Below the pieces are notes generated by a model that ran no database searches, was not told where the DNA came from, and worked only from the letters and a program-made list of their open reading frames with translations. This document shows positions 40,310 through 48,215 of a stretch of 64,000 nt of DNA, piece by piece (the stretch's first letter is position 1; every line of letters starts with the position of its first letter). Origin of the DNA: Vreelandella salicampi (lineage in GTDB: Bacteria; Pseudomonadota; Gammaproteobacteria; Pseudomonadales; Halomonadaceae); NCBI RefSeq assembly GCF_013415105.1, contig NZ_JACCDF010000002.1:1-64000 (forward strand), written 5' to 3'. A program made the position numbers and the translations under genes.

Positions 40310-41401
40310 TTAGAGTCGCGCGGCTATATCGGCCATATCGTCCTGATAAGCCTCTATCTCGTTGAGGCAGCGTAGACGAACGTCGTCTCCTTTCCGCCAG
40401 CCGTGATGCCATTCGACAATACGGCTGAGCGTGGTTTCAAGCGCCCAAGTTGGCGACCACCCAAGAACCGCACGTGCTTTTGAAGTGTCCAGCTTGAGGT
40501 AGTGGGCCTCATGAGGTTGGGGGGCGTCATCTTTCACCCAACTCGCTCCTGGTCCCCAGCATTGCGCCATTCGGTCGAGGATCCAGGCAACCGGCCGAGC
40601 ATCTTCATCTCGGGGGCCGAAGTTCCATGCCTGCGCATAGTGGGAACCTTGTTCCCAAAGCTTCTCAGCCAATACCAGATAGCCTCCTAGGGGTTCGAGT
40701 ACATGTTGCCAGGGACGAATGGCATTTGGGTTACGGATTTTTACCGCTCGTCCTTGCTCGAATGCCCATAGTATATCAGGGATGAGACGGTCTCTCGCCC
40801 AGTCTCCACCGCCGATGACGTTGCCCGCGCGTGCGGAAGCGAGGGCGGGCGCGTTGGGGAGATGGAAGTACGAATTACGGTATGCTGCTGTCAACAGTTC
40901 GGCACAGGCCTTGCTACTGCTATAAGGGTCGTGCCCCCCCATTGGCTCATTTTCTCGATAGCCCCAAACCCACTCCTGGTTTTCGTAACACTTGTCGGTG
41001 GTGACATTGACGATGACGCGCAGATTCGGGCAATGCCGAGCGGCTTCCAGAACGTGCAGACTACCCATGACATTGGTGGAATAAGTTTCGACAGGTTCAT
41101 GGTATGAAAGTCGAACTAAGGGCTGCGCAGCCATATGGATCAGCACGTCGGGATCAAATGTGGCCATGCTGTGGGTCAAGGTCGACAAATCACGTATGTC
41201 GGCAAGCTCTGTTTTCATTCCATCACTGACTCTTGCTTCTTCAAATAGCGCTGGTGAGGTTGGGGGTGCCAGAGCGTAGCCCTTCACCTCGGCCCCCAGC
41301 TGCTGGAGCCACAATGCAAGCCAACTGCCCTTGAAGCCAGTGTGGCCAGTCAAAAAGACTTTCTTGCCGTGCCAGAAGTCCGGTGTCACGGTGCCTGCCA
41401 T
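40310..41401 (-). CDS. rfbG: CDP-glucose 4,6-dehydratase
   Basis: A 363-residue extended SDR making CDP-4-keto-6-deoxyglucose. Motifs: VFLTGHTGFKGSWLALWL (cofactor binding), NVTTDKCYEN, and YSSSKACAELL with the Tyr/Lys pair. I place the start at the ATG at 41401, two bases after the cytidylyltransferase stop; in-frame ATG codons at 41413 and a start at 41422 would overlap that gene slightly. Second committed step of the CDP-3,6-dideoxyhexose route. Confidence 0.94.
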   Translation of the reverse strand: MAGTVTPDFWHGKKVFLTGHTGFKGSWLALWLQQLGAEVKGYALAPPTSPALFEEARVSDGMKTELADIRDLSTLTHSMATFDPDVLIHMAAQPLVRLSYHEPVETYSTNVMGSLHVLEAARHCPNLRVIVNVTTDKCYENQEWVWGYRENEPMGGHDPYSSSKACAELLTAAYRNSYFHLPNAPALASARAGNVIGGGDWARDRLIPDILWAFEQGRAVKIRNPNAIRPWQHVLEPLGGYLVLAEKLWEQGSHYAQAWNFGPRDEDARPVAWILDRMAQCWGPGASWVKDDAPQPHEAHYLKLDTSKARAVLGWSPTWALETTLSRIVEWHHGWRKGDDVRLRCLNEIEAYQDDMADIAARL

Positions 41402-41403
41402 GT

Positions 41404-42177
41404 TTAACCCCATTGCTTCCAAGGCGCGTTACCGCTGTCCCATAGCGCCTCAAGATGGTTTTTATCGCGAAGTGTATCCATCGGCTGCCAGAAGCCATCG
41501 TGCTCGTATGCCATCAACTCACCGTCGGCGGCCAGGTTCATCAAAGGCGCTTGTTCCCAGACTGTCTTATCGTCTTCAAGATAATCTAGGGCACGAGGCG
41601 ACAGGACAAAGAAACCACCATTGATCATGGCACCATCGCCCTTGGGTTTTTCCTTGAAGTTCATGACTTGGCGTTGGCGAATATCCAGTGCCCCGAAACG
41701 CCCCGGCGGATAAGTGGATGTGAGTGTAGCCACTTTGCCATGGGCATAATGGAAATCGATGGTCTTGGCGATATTAATATCTCCTACACCGTCGCCATAA
41801 GTAAAACAGAAAGCCTCCTCGTTCTTTACGTAATCGGCCACACGCAGCAAGCGCCCCCCTGTCATGGAGTCGTCACCAGTATCCACCAGTGTGACATTCC
41901 AAGGCTCAGCCCGTTTATCATGCACTTCCATGGTGTTATCACGCATGTTGAAGCTAACATCAGACATGTGCAGAAAATAGTTGGCAAAATACTCCTTGAT
42001 TACATAACCTTTGTACCCACAGCAGATTACAAAATCGTTGATACCATGTGTTGAATACATCTTCATGATATGCCAGAGAATTGGCTTTCCTCCGATCTCC
42101 ACCATCGGTTTAGGGCGAGTCGATGTTTCTTCACTTAGTCTCGTGCCGAGTCCCCCGGCAAGAATTACAGCTTTCAT
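41404..42177 (-). CDS. rfbF: glucose-1-phosphate cytidylyltransferase
   Basis: A 257-residue nucleotidyltransferase that makes CDP-glucose. The N-terminal signature is [18 protein letters not shown] followed by [30 protein letters not shown] carries the metal-binding Asp, and GRFGALDIR is typical of RfbF. First step of the CDP-sugar pathway and immediately upstream of the dehydratase gene. Confidence 0.96.
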   Translation of the reverse strand: MKAVILAGGLGTRLSEETSTRPKPMVEIGGKPILWHIMKMYSTHGINDFVICCGYKGYVIKEYFANYFLHMSDVSFNMRDNTMEVHDKRAEPWNVTLVDTGDDSMTGGRLLRVADYVKNEEAFCFTYGDGVGDINIAKTIDFHYAHGKVATLTSTYPPGRFGALDIRQRQVMNFKEKPKGDGAMINGGFFVLSPRALDYLEDDKTVWEQAPLMNLAADGELMAYEHDGFWQPMDTLRDKNHLEALWDSGNAPWKQWG

Positions 42178-42194
42178 ACTCGGTCACCTTGCAC

Positions 42195-43184
42195 TTAGCT
42201 AGAACATACAAACGCATCGGCGTGAAAATTATGTGAAATAAGACCAGCATGGGCAAGCTCAGCTTTTGCTGAGTTGATCATATCTTCAGATCCACAGGCA
42301 TACACTGCCACATCTTTTAAATCAATTTCACTCTCAATAAGAATTTCTTGAACGTATCCACGATCTCCTTTCCAGTGTTTATCTGCTTGAGAAAGAACTG
42401 GGATATAAATTAAATCTAAATTTTCGAATTCATGCTTCCAAAAAAATTCTTTTTCGAAGCGGTTGCCCCAGATTAAAAAAATGCGGCGATTATTTATGAG
42501 ATCAGCATCTGAATCCAGTTGCTCCAATAATGCCTTGATAGGAGCTATACCTGTTCCTGTCGCAAGCATGACAATATTTCTTGGAGCAGGCTCTCGAAAA
42601 ATAAATGTGCCTAGTGGGCCTTCTAAGCGAAGTAGATCATTTACCTTAGCATCGTTAAACCAGTAGTAACTCATCTCTCCATTCTTAACCTTTTTTATGA
42701 AGAGCGTGATACGACCGTCACTACGAGGGGCATTGGCTATGGAGTAGCTGCGCCGAACACCCCCTTTTCCAATCAAATCAATGTATTGGCCCGGCAGGTA
42801 GTTAATTGGCTGATTGGGAGGAAGGCGTAAAATAACCTCCATAACATTTGATGCTACTTGTCTTAAACTATCAATTCGACAAGGTGAAATCTTCGGAGGG
42901 TGATTGGATAAAGCGCCTAGGTCTTCCGCTTCTAATATAAGGTCACTATTAGCGCTACGGCAACAAGTTAATATGTTTCCGTCAGCCATTTCTTTTGCCG
43001 AGAGAGAATCTTCGGGCTGCAATAGCTTTGTTAAACCTTGTACAATTCTAGTCTTGCATACACCGCAGCGCCCAGTCCGGCAACTGTGCTCAAGAATGAT
43101 ATTATGTTGAAGAGCAGAATCAAGAATTGTTCTGTCGGTATATGATTCAAATACTTTTCCATTGCTTAGCTTTATGGAATTCAT
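42195..43184 (-). CDS. CDP-6-deoxy-delta-3,4-glucoseen reductase (DdhD / AscD / RfbI, E3)
   Basis: A 329-residue flavin iron-sulfur reductase that passes electrons from NADH to the RfbH intermediate. The N-terminal plant-type [2Fe-2S] domain has CRTGRCGVCK and a later CC pair (ILTCCRSAN). Next are the FAD motif RRSYSIANAP and the NAD motif TGTGIAPIKALLEQL. First gene of the minus-strand sugar operon; the region before it contains an integrase remnant, marking the island edge. Confidence 0.93.
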   Translation of the reverse strand: MNSIKLSNGKVFESYTDRTILDSALQHNIILEHSCRTGRCGVCKTRIVQGLTKLLQPEDSLSAKEMADGNILTCCRSANSDLILEAEDLGALSNHPPKISPCRIDSLRQVASNVMEVILRLPPNQPINYLPGQYIDLIGKGGVRRSYSIANAPRSDGRITLFIKKVKNGEMSYYWFNDAKVNDLLRLEGPLGTFIFREPAPRNIVMLATGTGIAPIKALLEQLDSDADLINNRRIFLIWGNRFEKEFFWKHEFENLDLIYIPVLSQADKHWKGDRGYVQEILIESEIDLKDVAVYACGSEDMINSAKAELAHAGLISHNFHADAFVCSS

Positions 43185-43244
43185 ATTTATAGTTTGCCCT
43201 GCAAAAAAAATATATAAATAACCGGGCTTCAGTAGAGAAGTTCA

Positions 43245-43471
43245 TCATGTTCCGGCACTTCGTCTCTTTGACATCGTCAAAGCGGCAAGCTGCTCACAAT
43301 AGCTGCTAGTATGGCGTAAAGTAGATGCTACGTCGATGCGCGAATGTCCTAGCGCAACCTCATTTTGCCCGCCCAGCGGTATAACTCTTCGATATTGCGC
43401 ATGGCAACAATATGCCTTGGTCACAAGCTGATGGGCTATCTCGAAACCGTCGAGATCAATGATGACCTTCT
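43245..43471 (-). pseudogene. remnant of a tyrosine recombinase/integrase C-terminus
   Basis: In one minus-strand frame the sequence reads AHQLVTKAY, then QNEVALGHSRIDVASTLRHT and ends SKRRSAGT before TGA (43245-43247). The LGHSRID-type motif, with a Tyr 12-15 residues later, is the signature of integrase C-termini. No N-terminal part or start is found; the fragment is about 75 codons. It lies upstream of the deoxysugar operon. Confidence 0.6.
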
Positions 43472-43680
43472 TTAAGGATGGCGGTGGAGTGGGGCAATTG
43501 CCCCAACCTAGATTTTCGTGACTTTACCGGCATGATCTTATCTAGTCGGGCGATGGTGCTCGCGTACAACGACCTAATGCGCGCGTTGATAAATATCAAA
43601 ACCGCTTACACCAGTTCCGAACCGGTGGCGGAGGCGGTGATCGACGCGCTGCGCGCGCGTGGGTTGATACACTGACCCGG

Positions 43681-43748
43681 TTCGCCCGATAAATCGGGCT
43701 CCTACGGCGTAGGTGGGTTGTTGTTGGAGCGCCATTTATGGCGCGAAC
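43681..43748. repeat. REPIN upstream of cysQ
   Basis: Left-type REP with a CCCGATAAATCGGG stem (43681-43705) and right-type REP (GCGCCATTTATGGCGC, about 43724-43748). It ends 21 bases before the cysQ start. Confidence 0.85.
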
Positions 43749-43769
43749 GGGAATTGAGACGAGAATACG

Positions 43770-44555
43770 ATGGATATGACCGACCTATTAAGCACCGTTG
43801 AACGCATTGCACGCGAGGCGGGCGATGCCATCATGACGGTGTACGCCCGCGAGTTCAGCGTCGAGGAGAAGGAAGATAAAACCCCGCTGACCGAGGCGGA
43901 TAAAGCCGCACACGCGATCATTGTGCGTGAGCTTAACGCACTGCCGCAGGGCATCCCGGTGCTCTCTGAAGAAGATGAGCAGGGCTTTGCTGGGCCGGAC
44001 GCGGATGACCGTTACTGGCTGGTGGACCCGCTGGATGGCACCAAGGAGTTCATCAAACGTAATGACGAGTTCACCGTCAATATCGCGCTGATAGAGCAGG
44101 GCAGGCCGGTACTCGGTGTGGTGATTGCGCCCGCCCTGGGCACCGCGTATCTCGCTGCAGAAGGCTTTGGCGCGACAAAGGTGGATCAGAACGGCGTGCG
44201 CTATACCCTGCAAGTGGCCGGCAGGCCCGAAGCCAAGACGCCGTGGCGTGTCGTGGGCAGCCGCTCGCACCCCAGCCCCGATCTAGCCGATTGGCTAGAA
44301 AAGCTCGGCGAGCACGAGATGCTGCCCATGGGCAGCTCGCTCAAACTCTGTGTGATCGCCGAAGGCAAGGCCGATGTCTACCCGCGTTTAGGGCCGACCT
44401 GCCTGTGGGACACCGGCGCCGCACAAGCGGTGGTCGAGCAAGCCGGGGGGCGCGTGGAAACGCTGCAAGGTGAGCCGCTTTCCTACGCCACACCAAGCGA
44501 GAAACTCAATCCGCATTTTGTGGTGTGGGGCCATGGGAGCGTTCATGACACCTGA
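43770..44555 (+). CDS. cysQ: 3'(2'),5'-bisphosphate nucleotidase CysQ
   Basis: A 261-residue Mg-dependent phosphatase of the inositol monophosphatase superfamily that clears PAP formed during sulfate assimilation. Metal-binding motifs are present: SEEDEQ, DPLDGTKEFIKRNDEF and WDTGAAQAVVEQAGGRV. A REPIN lies directly upstream. Its last 11 bases overlap the start of a mini-gene that occurs in several copies in this region. A second, deleted copy of cysQ with the same follower lies at 50041-50544. Confidence 0.96.
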   Translation: MDMTDLLSTVERIAREAGDAIMTVYAREFSVEEKEDKTPLTEADKAAHAIIVRELNALPQGIPVLSEEDEQGFAGPDADDRYWLVDPLDGTKEFIKRNDEFTVNIALIEQGRPVLGVVIAPALGTAYLAAEGFGATKVDQNGVRYTLQVAGRPEAKTPWRVVGSRSHPSPDLADWLEKLGEHEMLPMGSSLKLCVIAEGKADVYPRLGPTCLWDTGAAQAVVEQAGGRVETLQGEPLSYATPSEKLNPHFVVWGHGSVHDT

Positions 44556-44784
44556 TGAGCACGAGCACGTCATCGACGAACTACAAGCCGTGATCGATGA
44601 CACCCAAGCAACGCTAAAGCGCTTTGAAAATACCAGCATGGAAGACGAGATGCCGGAGGATTACGAAAAGCTGCTGACGATTCTGGATGATGCGGTGAAG
44701 CAGCAGCGCGAGCATACGCGGGTGATGTTGGGGGGAAAGTCGCTCGGGCATAATCGGACAAAGTTCAACCTGGATTCCCGATAA
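44545..44784 (+). CDS. small helical protein overlapping cysQ (intact mini-gene copy)
   Basis: A 79-residue, acidic, mostly helical protein (MTPDEHEHVIDELQAVIDD, then MPEDYEKLLTILDDAVKQ). No family is recognised. The ATG at 44545 lies inside the end of cysQ, with GGGAGC before it, so it is translated from the cysQ message. Degraded or partial copies occur at 45968, 46363, 47862 and 50534. The last ~15 residues (LGHNRTKFNLDSR) come from an unrelated inverted repeat, whereas other copies end VMLDEDDASTGSA, so this copy's C-terminus seems replaced. Confidence 0.7.
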   Translation: MTPDEHEHVIDELQAVIDDTQATLKRFENTSMEDEMPEDYEKLLTILDDAVKQQREHTRVMLGGKSLGHNRTKFNLDSR

Positions 44785-44830
44785 GCCCACTCGGGAATGA
44801 CGGTGTGGTGGCAGGTCGGGAATAGTATTG

Positions 44831-45574
44831 CTAGGTAGAGGTGTCGAGCTTGCATGAGATATTTTTGTGAAACCAGTTGGGAAGCTCCTCAACCTTTATT
44901 TCAATTTCTCCTGATGGAGTGACCTCCGCTAGCCAGATATCTTGGTTGCTGGAGTTATCGAATATAAAGGCGCGATCAGCAAGTTTGATAGCCTCTATTA
45001 ATAAATCAAGTGAACGGTAGTAGCGTTTGCAAATTTTGTCATTTGGCACCGTGTGCCCGCCTGCGTTTACGCGGTTTTGAACGCGCTGAATGTTGATATC
45101 AGGGTCATCAGTAGCGATATAGTAGAGATAATTCTTGAAACCGGCATCACGCGCCTTCTTCAGTACTCCAATCTTGTCTGCTGAAGACATAACGGTTTCA
45201 AACGTAAAACTTACCTTGGAAGCAATAAGCTGCTCTCGAATAAGTGACGCAGCAATTGAGGCAATATAGGAGCCTGGCACTGAATTTGAACAAAACCTGA
45301 TACAGTTGTCTTCGAAATGCAAGGTTTCGAGTGTTGGTGCCAATGAAGCTTTTTCTGTGAGCGGTGATTGGTAAAAGTAGTGCTCAATGTCAGCTTTTGG
45401 CATATAAACAGAGTAATCATCGAAATGGATGGCGCCTGACTCCCTGGCATCAATTTCAATGTCATCCGGGTTTATGTAAACCCCTTTAAGTTGCGTGGGT
45501 ATTACATCCTTGATAGTGCTTTTTCCTGAACCATTGGGCCCAGCAAACATGCGTAAGCGGGGTGTGTTATCCAT
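44831..45574 (-). CDS. zeta-toxin-like P-loop kinase
   Basis: A 247-residue P-loop protein resembling zeta toxins/UDP-GlcNAc-kinase-like proteins. It has Walker A FAGPNGSGKST at the N-terminus, YINPDDIE shortly after, and FTFETVMSS in the middle, a typical zeta feature. Zeta enzymes phosphorylate UDP-GlcNAc and block wall synthesis, but target is not shown here. The start codon overlaps the stop of a 71-residue gene by one base, as in toxin-antitoxin pairs. The gene is somewhat AT-richer than its surroundings, suggesting transfer. Confidence 0.8.
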   Translation of the reverse strand: MDNTPRLRMFAGPNGSGKSTIKDVIPTQLKGVYINPDDIEIDARESGAIHFDDYSVYMPKADIEHYFYQSPLTEKASLAPTLETLHFEDNCIRFCSNSVPGSYIASIAASLIREQLIASKVSFTFETVMSSADKIGVLKKARDAGFKNYLYYIATDDPDINIQRVQNRVNAGGHTVPNDKICKRYYRSLDLLIEAIKLADRAFIFDNSSNQDIWLAEVTPSGEIEIKVEELPNWFHKNISCKLDTST

Positions 45575-45789
45575 TAGGTCACCTTTAGCTTCATCCCAGC
45601 AGGTGCCTTGTGCTTGGGGGCGGCTTTTTTCAGAATGCGGGTGCTACCATCAGGGCTTGTTTCAACAATATTGCCGTCGACAATTTCAACGACTTTTTGA
45701 CCGCTTTTTAATGATGCCTGGTATGCGCGGCGTGTGTAGCGCATTGTTTTTGCTGCAAATCGCTGTTCTGCATCCTGTTGGATGGCCAT
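45574..45789 (-). CDS. small basic protein upstream of zeta-like gene, candidate antitoxin
   Basis: A 71-residue protein (begins MAIQQDAEQRFAAKTMRYTR, ends KAPAGMKLKVT), rich in Lys/Arg. I recognise no known antitoxin fold. Evidence for a role is position only: its TAA overlaps the ATG of the zeta-like gene (TAATG), and a ribosome site (AAAGGAGG region) precedes it. It could be the antitoxin or a DNA-binding regulator of the pair. Confidence 0.65.
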   Translation of the reverse strand: MAIQQDAEQRFAAKTMRYTRRAYQASLKSGQKVVEIVDGNIVETSPDGSTRILKKAAPKHKAPAGMKLKVT

Positions 45790-45967
45790 GGAAAAATCCT
45801 CCTTTTTAATAAATCAGTTATCATCATCATACAAGTGCCTGCTTGGATGCGCTACTGTATGCCTCCCCCGTGCAGTTGGCTGGTGTCATACACACCGTAT
45901 CTCCTCCGAGTCAGTTAATTAGCGCCCGAAGCAGAGAGAATGACACCGTTATTGGAGGCCTTTATAA

Positions 45968-46182
45968 CTCCCTAACGAACGCCAGAAGATCATCAATGAG
46001 CTTCAAAAAGTGATTGATGAAACACAAGAAACCATCGAGCGCTTTGAAGAAACGGGCATGGATGCTGAGTGCCCGAGGATTACGAAAAGCTGCTGACGAT
46101 TCTGGATGATGCCGTAAAGCAACAGCGCGAGCATACGAGGGTGATGTTGGATGAGGATGACGCTTCGACAGGCTCAGCGTGA
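45968..46182 (+). pseudogene. decayed mini-gene copy 2
   Basis: Codons matching the cysQ-linked mini-gene (INELQKVIDETQETIERFEE) start near 45974 without a start codon. A one-base deletion near 46070 (GCTGAGTGCCC, against GACGAGATGCC in the intact copy) shifts the frame before PEDYEKLL. The remaining part reads to DEDDASTGSA and stop at 46180-46182. Confidence 0.8.
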
Positions 46183-46209
46183 ACGGGAAAAATAGGTTCA
46201 TCCATGCGA

Positions 46210-46267
46210 GTGGGAGCCTGATTTATCGGGCGAACTGGTTTATTCGCGCAATAAATTGCGCTCCCAC
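46210..46267. repeat. REPIN (reverse order)
   Basis: GTGGGAGCCTGATTTATCGG plus following GCGAA (46210-46234) and TTCGCGCAATAAATTGCGCT plus CCCAC (46243-46267) form an inverted pair with a short spacer. Confidence 0.85.
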
Positions 46268-46362
46268 AAGCCTTACTCGACCCCACCAACGACGGCGTTC
46301 TGAAGTGCTTATGTTTTCAAGGGTTTCTATGGCTGAAACGCCCGATCTCTTTGAGGCGGCTG

Positions 46363-46417
46363 ACGATTCTGGATGACGCGGTGAAGCAGCAGCACGAGCA
46401 TACGCGGGTGATGTGGG
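46363..46417 (+). pseudogene. mini-gene fragment copy 3
   Basis: About 55 bases encode only LTILDDAVKQQHEHTRVM, the 3' half of the mini-gene, joined at both ends to unrelated sequence. Confidence 0.75.
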
Positions 46418-46438
46418 GCGCCGGGGGAAGGTGGTCAA

Positions 46439-46463
46439 CCTCCTGCCAGTGCTTGAAGAAGGT
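46439..46463. repeat. 25-base direct repeat of an internal Rpn gene segment
   Basis: These 25 bases (starting CCTCCTGCCAGTGCTTGAAG) are identical to 46803-46827 inside the neighbouring nuclease gene, where they encode FFKHWQEE on the minus strand. It appears to be a remnant of another Rpn copy. Confidence 0.7.
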
Positions 46464-46488
46464 AATTCAACACTGTTGGAAGTTGGGG

Positions 46489-47358
46489 TCAGTGCTTATC
46501 TTCGATGCGAAGCTTGGCAATCTCGTCAACCGCTAACCCTGTGACTTCGGCAATCTGCTCATCATTGAGTACCCCTAGTTTCAGCAGGTTGTGAGCAGTC
46601 TCGCGCTTATTTTTTTCAATACCTAGCTGCTCACCTTCCTGCAAACCTTCCCGTTTCGCATCATTCAAAAACGACACTTCATCCCTTAACGCTCGTTCAC
46701 GCACAAACGCCAGACGGCGAGTTTCTTCATCAGCGCTGAGTTCGCGTATACGGCTCATCGCACGTTTAACCGGTTCATGGGCAACATTGGCCATGGTGAG
46801 TTCCTCCTGCCAGTGCTTGAAGAAGGTGATCCAGGCGCGCAACGGGCCTTCTGGCAAGCCCAGGCGATCCGCCTTGTTCAATTCGATCAGGTTCATCTGC
46901 AAAACGTTCCCGAGCGAAATCTTGGGCTGGCGTTCATCGCGCATCTCGAACCGCCAGATCGCTTGCTCGCGCTCGGCGGCGGTTTCCGTAAACAAGTCGA
47001 AGTCCAGCAAGTGCAGGCCCACCGAAGCGCGCAGCTCTTGGTAATCTTCACCGGCGCTCAGTTGGCTTCCCAGGGTGCGGGCCAGGTAGAACAACCCCCG
47101 CTTGTGCCAAGCCCCGTAACGGCGCACCTGCACCTCAATATTATAGCAGTTCCCTTTGCCATCGCGGGCCAGCACATCGAGGATGATGTACTTGCCGGTA
47201 AGCTCTGTCGGCTCAATGTTGGGGTTGATAATTTCAACGGAGGCAATATCAGGCAAATCCGGGCGCAGATCGTTGATCAGATCCACCAGCAAATCCGGGG
47301 CTTCGGCGAACAGCCGCTTGAAAACGTAGTCGTTGGTGGGATCGAGTAGCTCGCTCAT
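46489..47358 (-). CDS. Rpn family PD-(D/E)XK nuclease/putative transposase (PDDEXK_2 type)
   Basis: A 289-residue protein. The N-terminus LLDPTNDYVFKRLFAEAPDLL is the family hallmark, and the catalytic core reads ILDVLARDGKGNCYNIEVQV (Asp, then E-x-Q). A helical middle part follows, then a charged C-terminus (LNDAKREGLQEGEQLGIEKN) ending in LRIEDKH. This is a third Rpn subfamily beside the two at 27.7-30.5 kb. Standalone gene between mini-gene remnants. Activity is inferred from family; the body is intact. Confidence 0.9.
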   Translation of the reverse strand: MSELLDPTNDYVFKRLFAEAPDLLVDLINDLRPDLPDIASVEIINPNIEPTELTGKYIILDVLARDGKGNCYNIEVQVRRYGAWHKRGLFYLARTLGSQLSAGEDYQELRASVGLHLLDFDLFTETAAEREQAIWRFEMRDERQPKISLGNVLQMNLIELNKADRLGLPEGPLRAWITFFKHWQEELTMANVAHEPVKRAMSRIRELSADEETRRLAFVRERALRDEVSFLNDAKREGLQEGEQLGIEKNKRETAHNLLKLGVLNDEQIAEVTGLAVDEIAKLRIEDKH

Positions 47359-47861
47359 GCGCCCTCCTAAATGTTTTTCTTATTTTACCACAGCACATCC
47401 TTTCCAATGCTCCACCGCTTTTCGCTCACGCTATCTATCCGCTGCGTAAAAAAGAATGCCCACTGAGCCAGCCCCACGCTGCCGTTCAGGGTAAGCGTGG
47501 GGCTGGGTGGCAGGGACATTAATAATGGTAGTGGCCTTACAGCCCTCCGCGTTGAGCAAACGAGGTGTAACCTTCATGGCCGACGATGATATGCAGCCAT
47601 CCGTACTGCCTCGGTGACCATTTTGTGGGGATTGATTACCACACGTCTCCCGTCATTGTTTGCTACTATCGGGCCATCTTTACATAGCGCCGGTGGCGCT
47701 CGTCTGCAGGATTCACCGCCGTCCCCGGTGGCTGGCCCATGAGCTGGAACACCCGCAAGCACTTTGCGATGAATTGCCCAGCGGGAAGGTGTTGCCGTTC
47801 TGGATACCCACTAACCGCCACTACCGAGCGCCCCGCCAGCGGCGCTTGTTTAGGAGCTCTT
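47359..47861. other. gene-free stretch with a strong hairpin
   Basis: About 500 bases between the Rpn gene and the next mini-gene remnant. Short open frames on both strands (up to about 95 codons) show no recognisable family. The only clear structure is the 13-base-pair hairpin at 47468-47506. It may hold decayed insertion material. Confidence 0.5.
47468..47506. other. perfect 13-bp inverted repeat
   Basis: CCAGCCCCACGCT (47468-47480) and AGCGTGGGGCTGG (47494-47506) are exact complements with a 13-base loop. No T-run follows directly, so it is not a typical terminator; it could be a mobile-element end or a transcript-stabilising hairpin. Confidence 0.7.
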
Positions 47862-48080
47862 ATGACGTGAGGGGAGCACGAGCTCGTTATCAACTAGCTG
47901 CAAGCCGTGATCGACGAGACCCAGCAAACGGTCGAGCGCTTTGAGAATAAAGGCATGGAAGACGAGATGCCGGAGGATTACGAAAAGTTACTGACGATTT
48001 TGGATGACGCGGTGAAGCAGCAGCGCGAGCATACGCGGGTGATGTTGGATGAGGATGACGCTTCGACAGGCTCAGCGTGA
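47862..48080 (+). pseudogene. mini-gene copy 4 with two nonsense codons
   Basis: ATG at 47862 opens a frame matching the cysQ-linked mini-gene, but codon 3 is TGA and codon 12 is TAG; the rest (LQAVIDETQQTVERFENKG, MPEDYEKLLTILDDAVKQ, DEDDASTGSA) is intact to the stop at 48078-48080. No cysQ precedes it. Confidence 0.8.
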
Positions 48081-48107
48081 ACGAGAAAAATAGGTTCATC
48101 CATGCGA

Positions 48108-48165
48108 GTAGGAGCCCGATTTATCGGGCGAACCGGTTTATTCGCGCAATAAATTGCGCTCCCAC
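48108..48165. repeat. REPIN (reverse order)
   Basis: GTAGGAGCCCGATTTATCGG plus GCGAA (48108-48132) and TTCGCGCAATAAATTGCGCT plus CCCAC (48141-48165). The ~180 bases before it, including CTTCGACAGGCTCAGCGTGA, are nearly the same as those before the REPIN at 46210. Confidence 0.85.
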
Positions 48166-48215
48166 AAGGGGGGGAGCTGCTAGGCCATGCCACAATGACG
48201 GAACGGTTTTGGTGT

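Noticed and set aside
43478..43675. 65-codon frame before the cysQ REPIN
   Set aside because: No ribosome site, no recognisable family, and it partly overlaps the integrase remnant region; probably chance.
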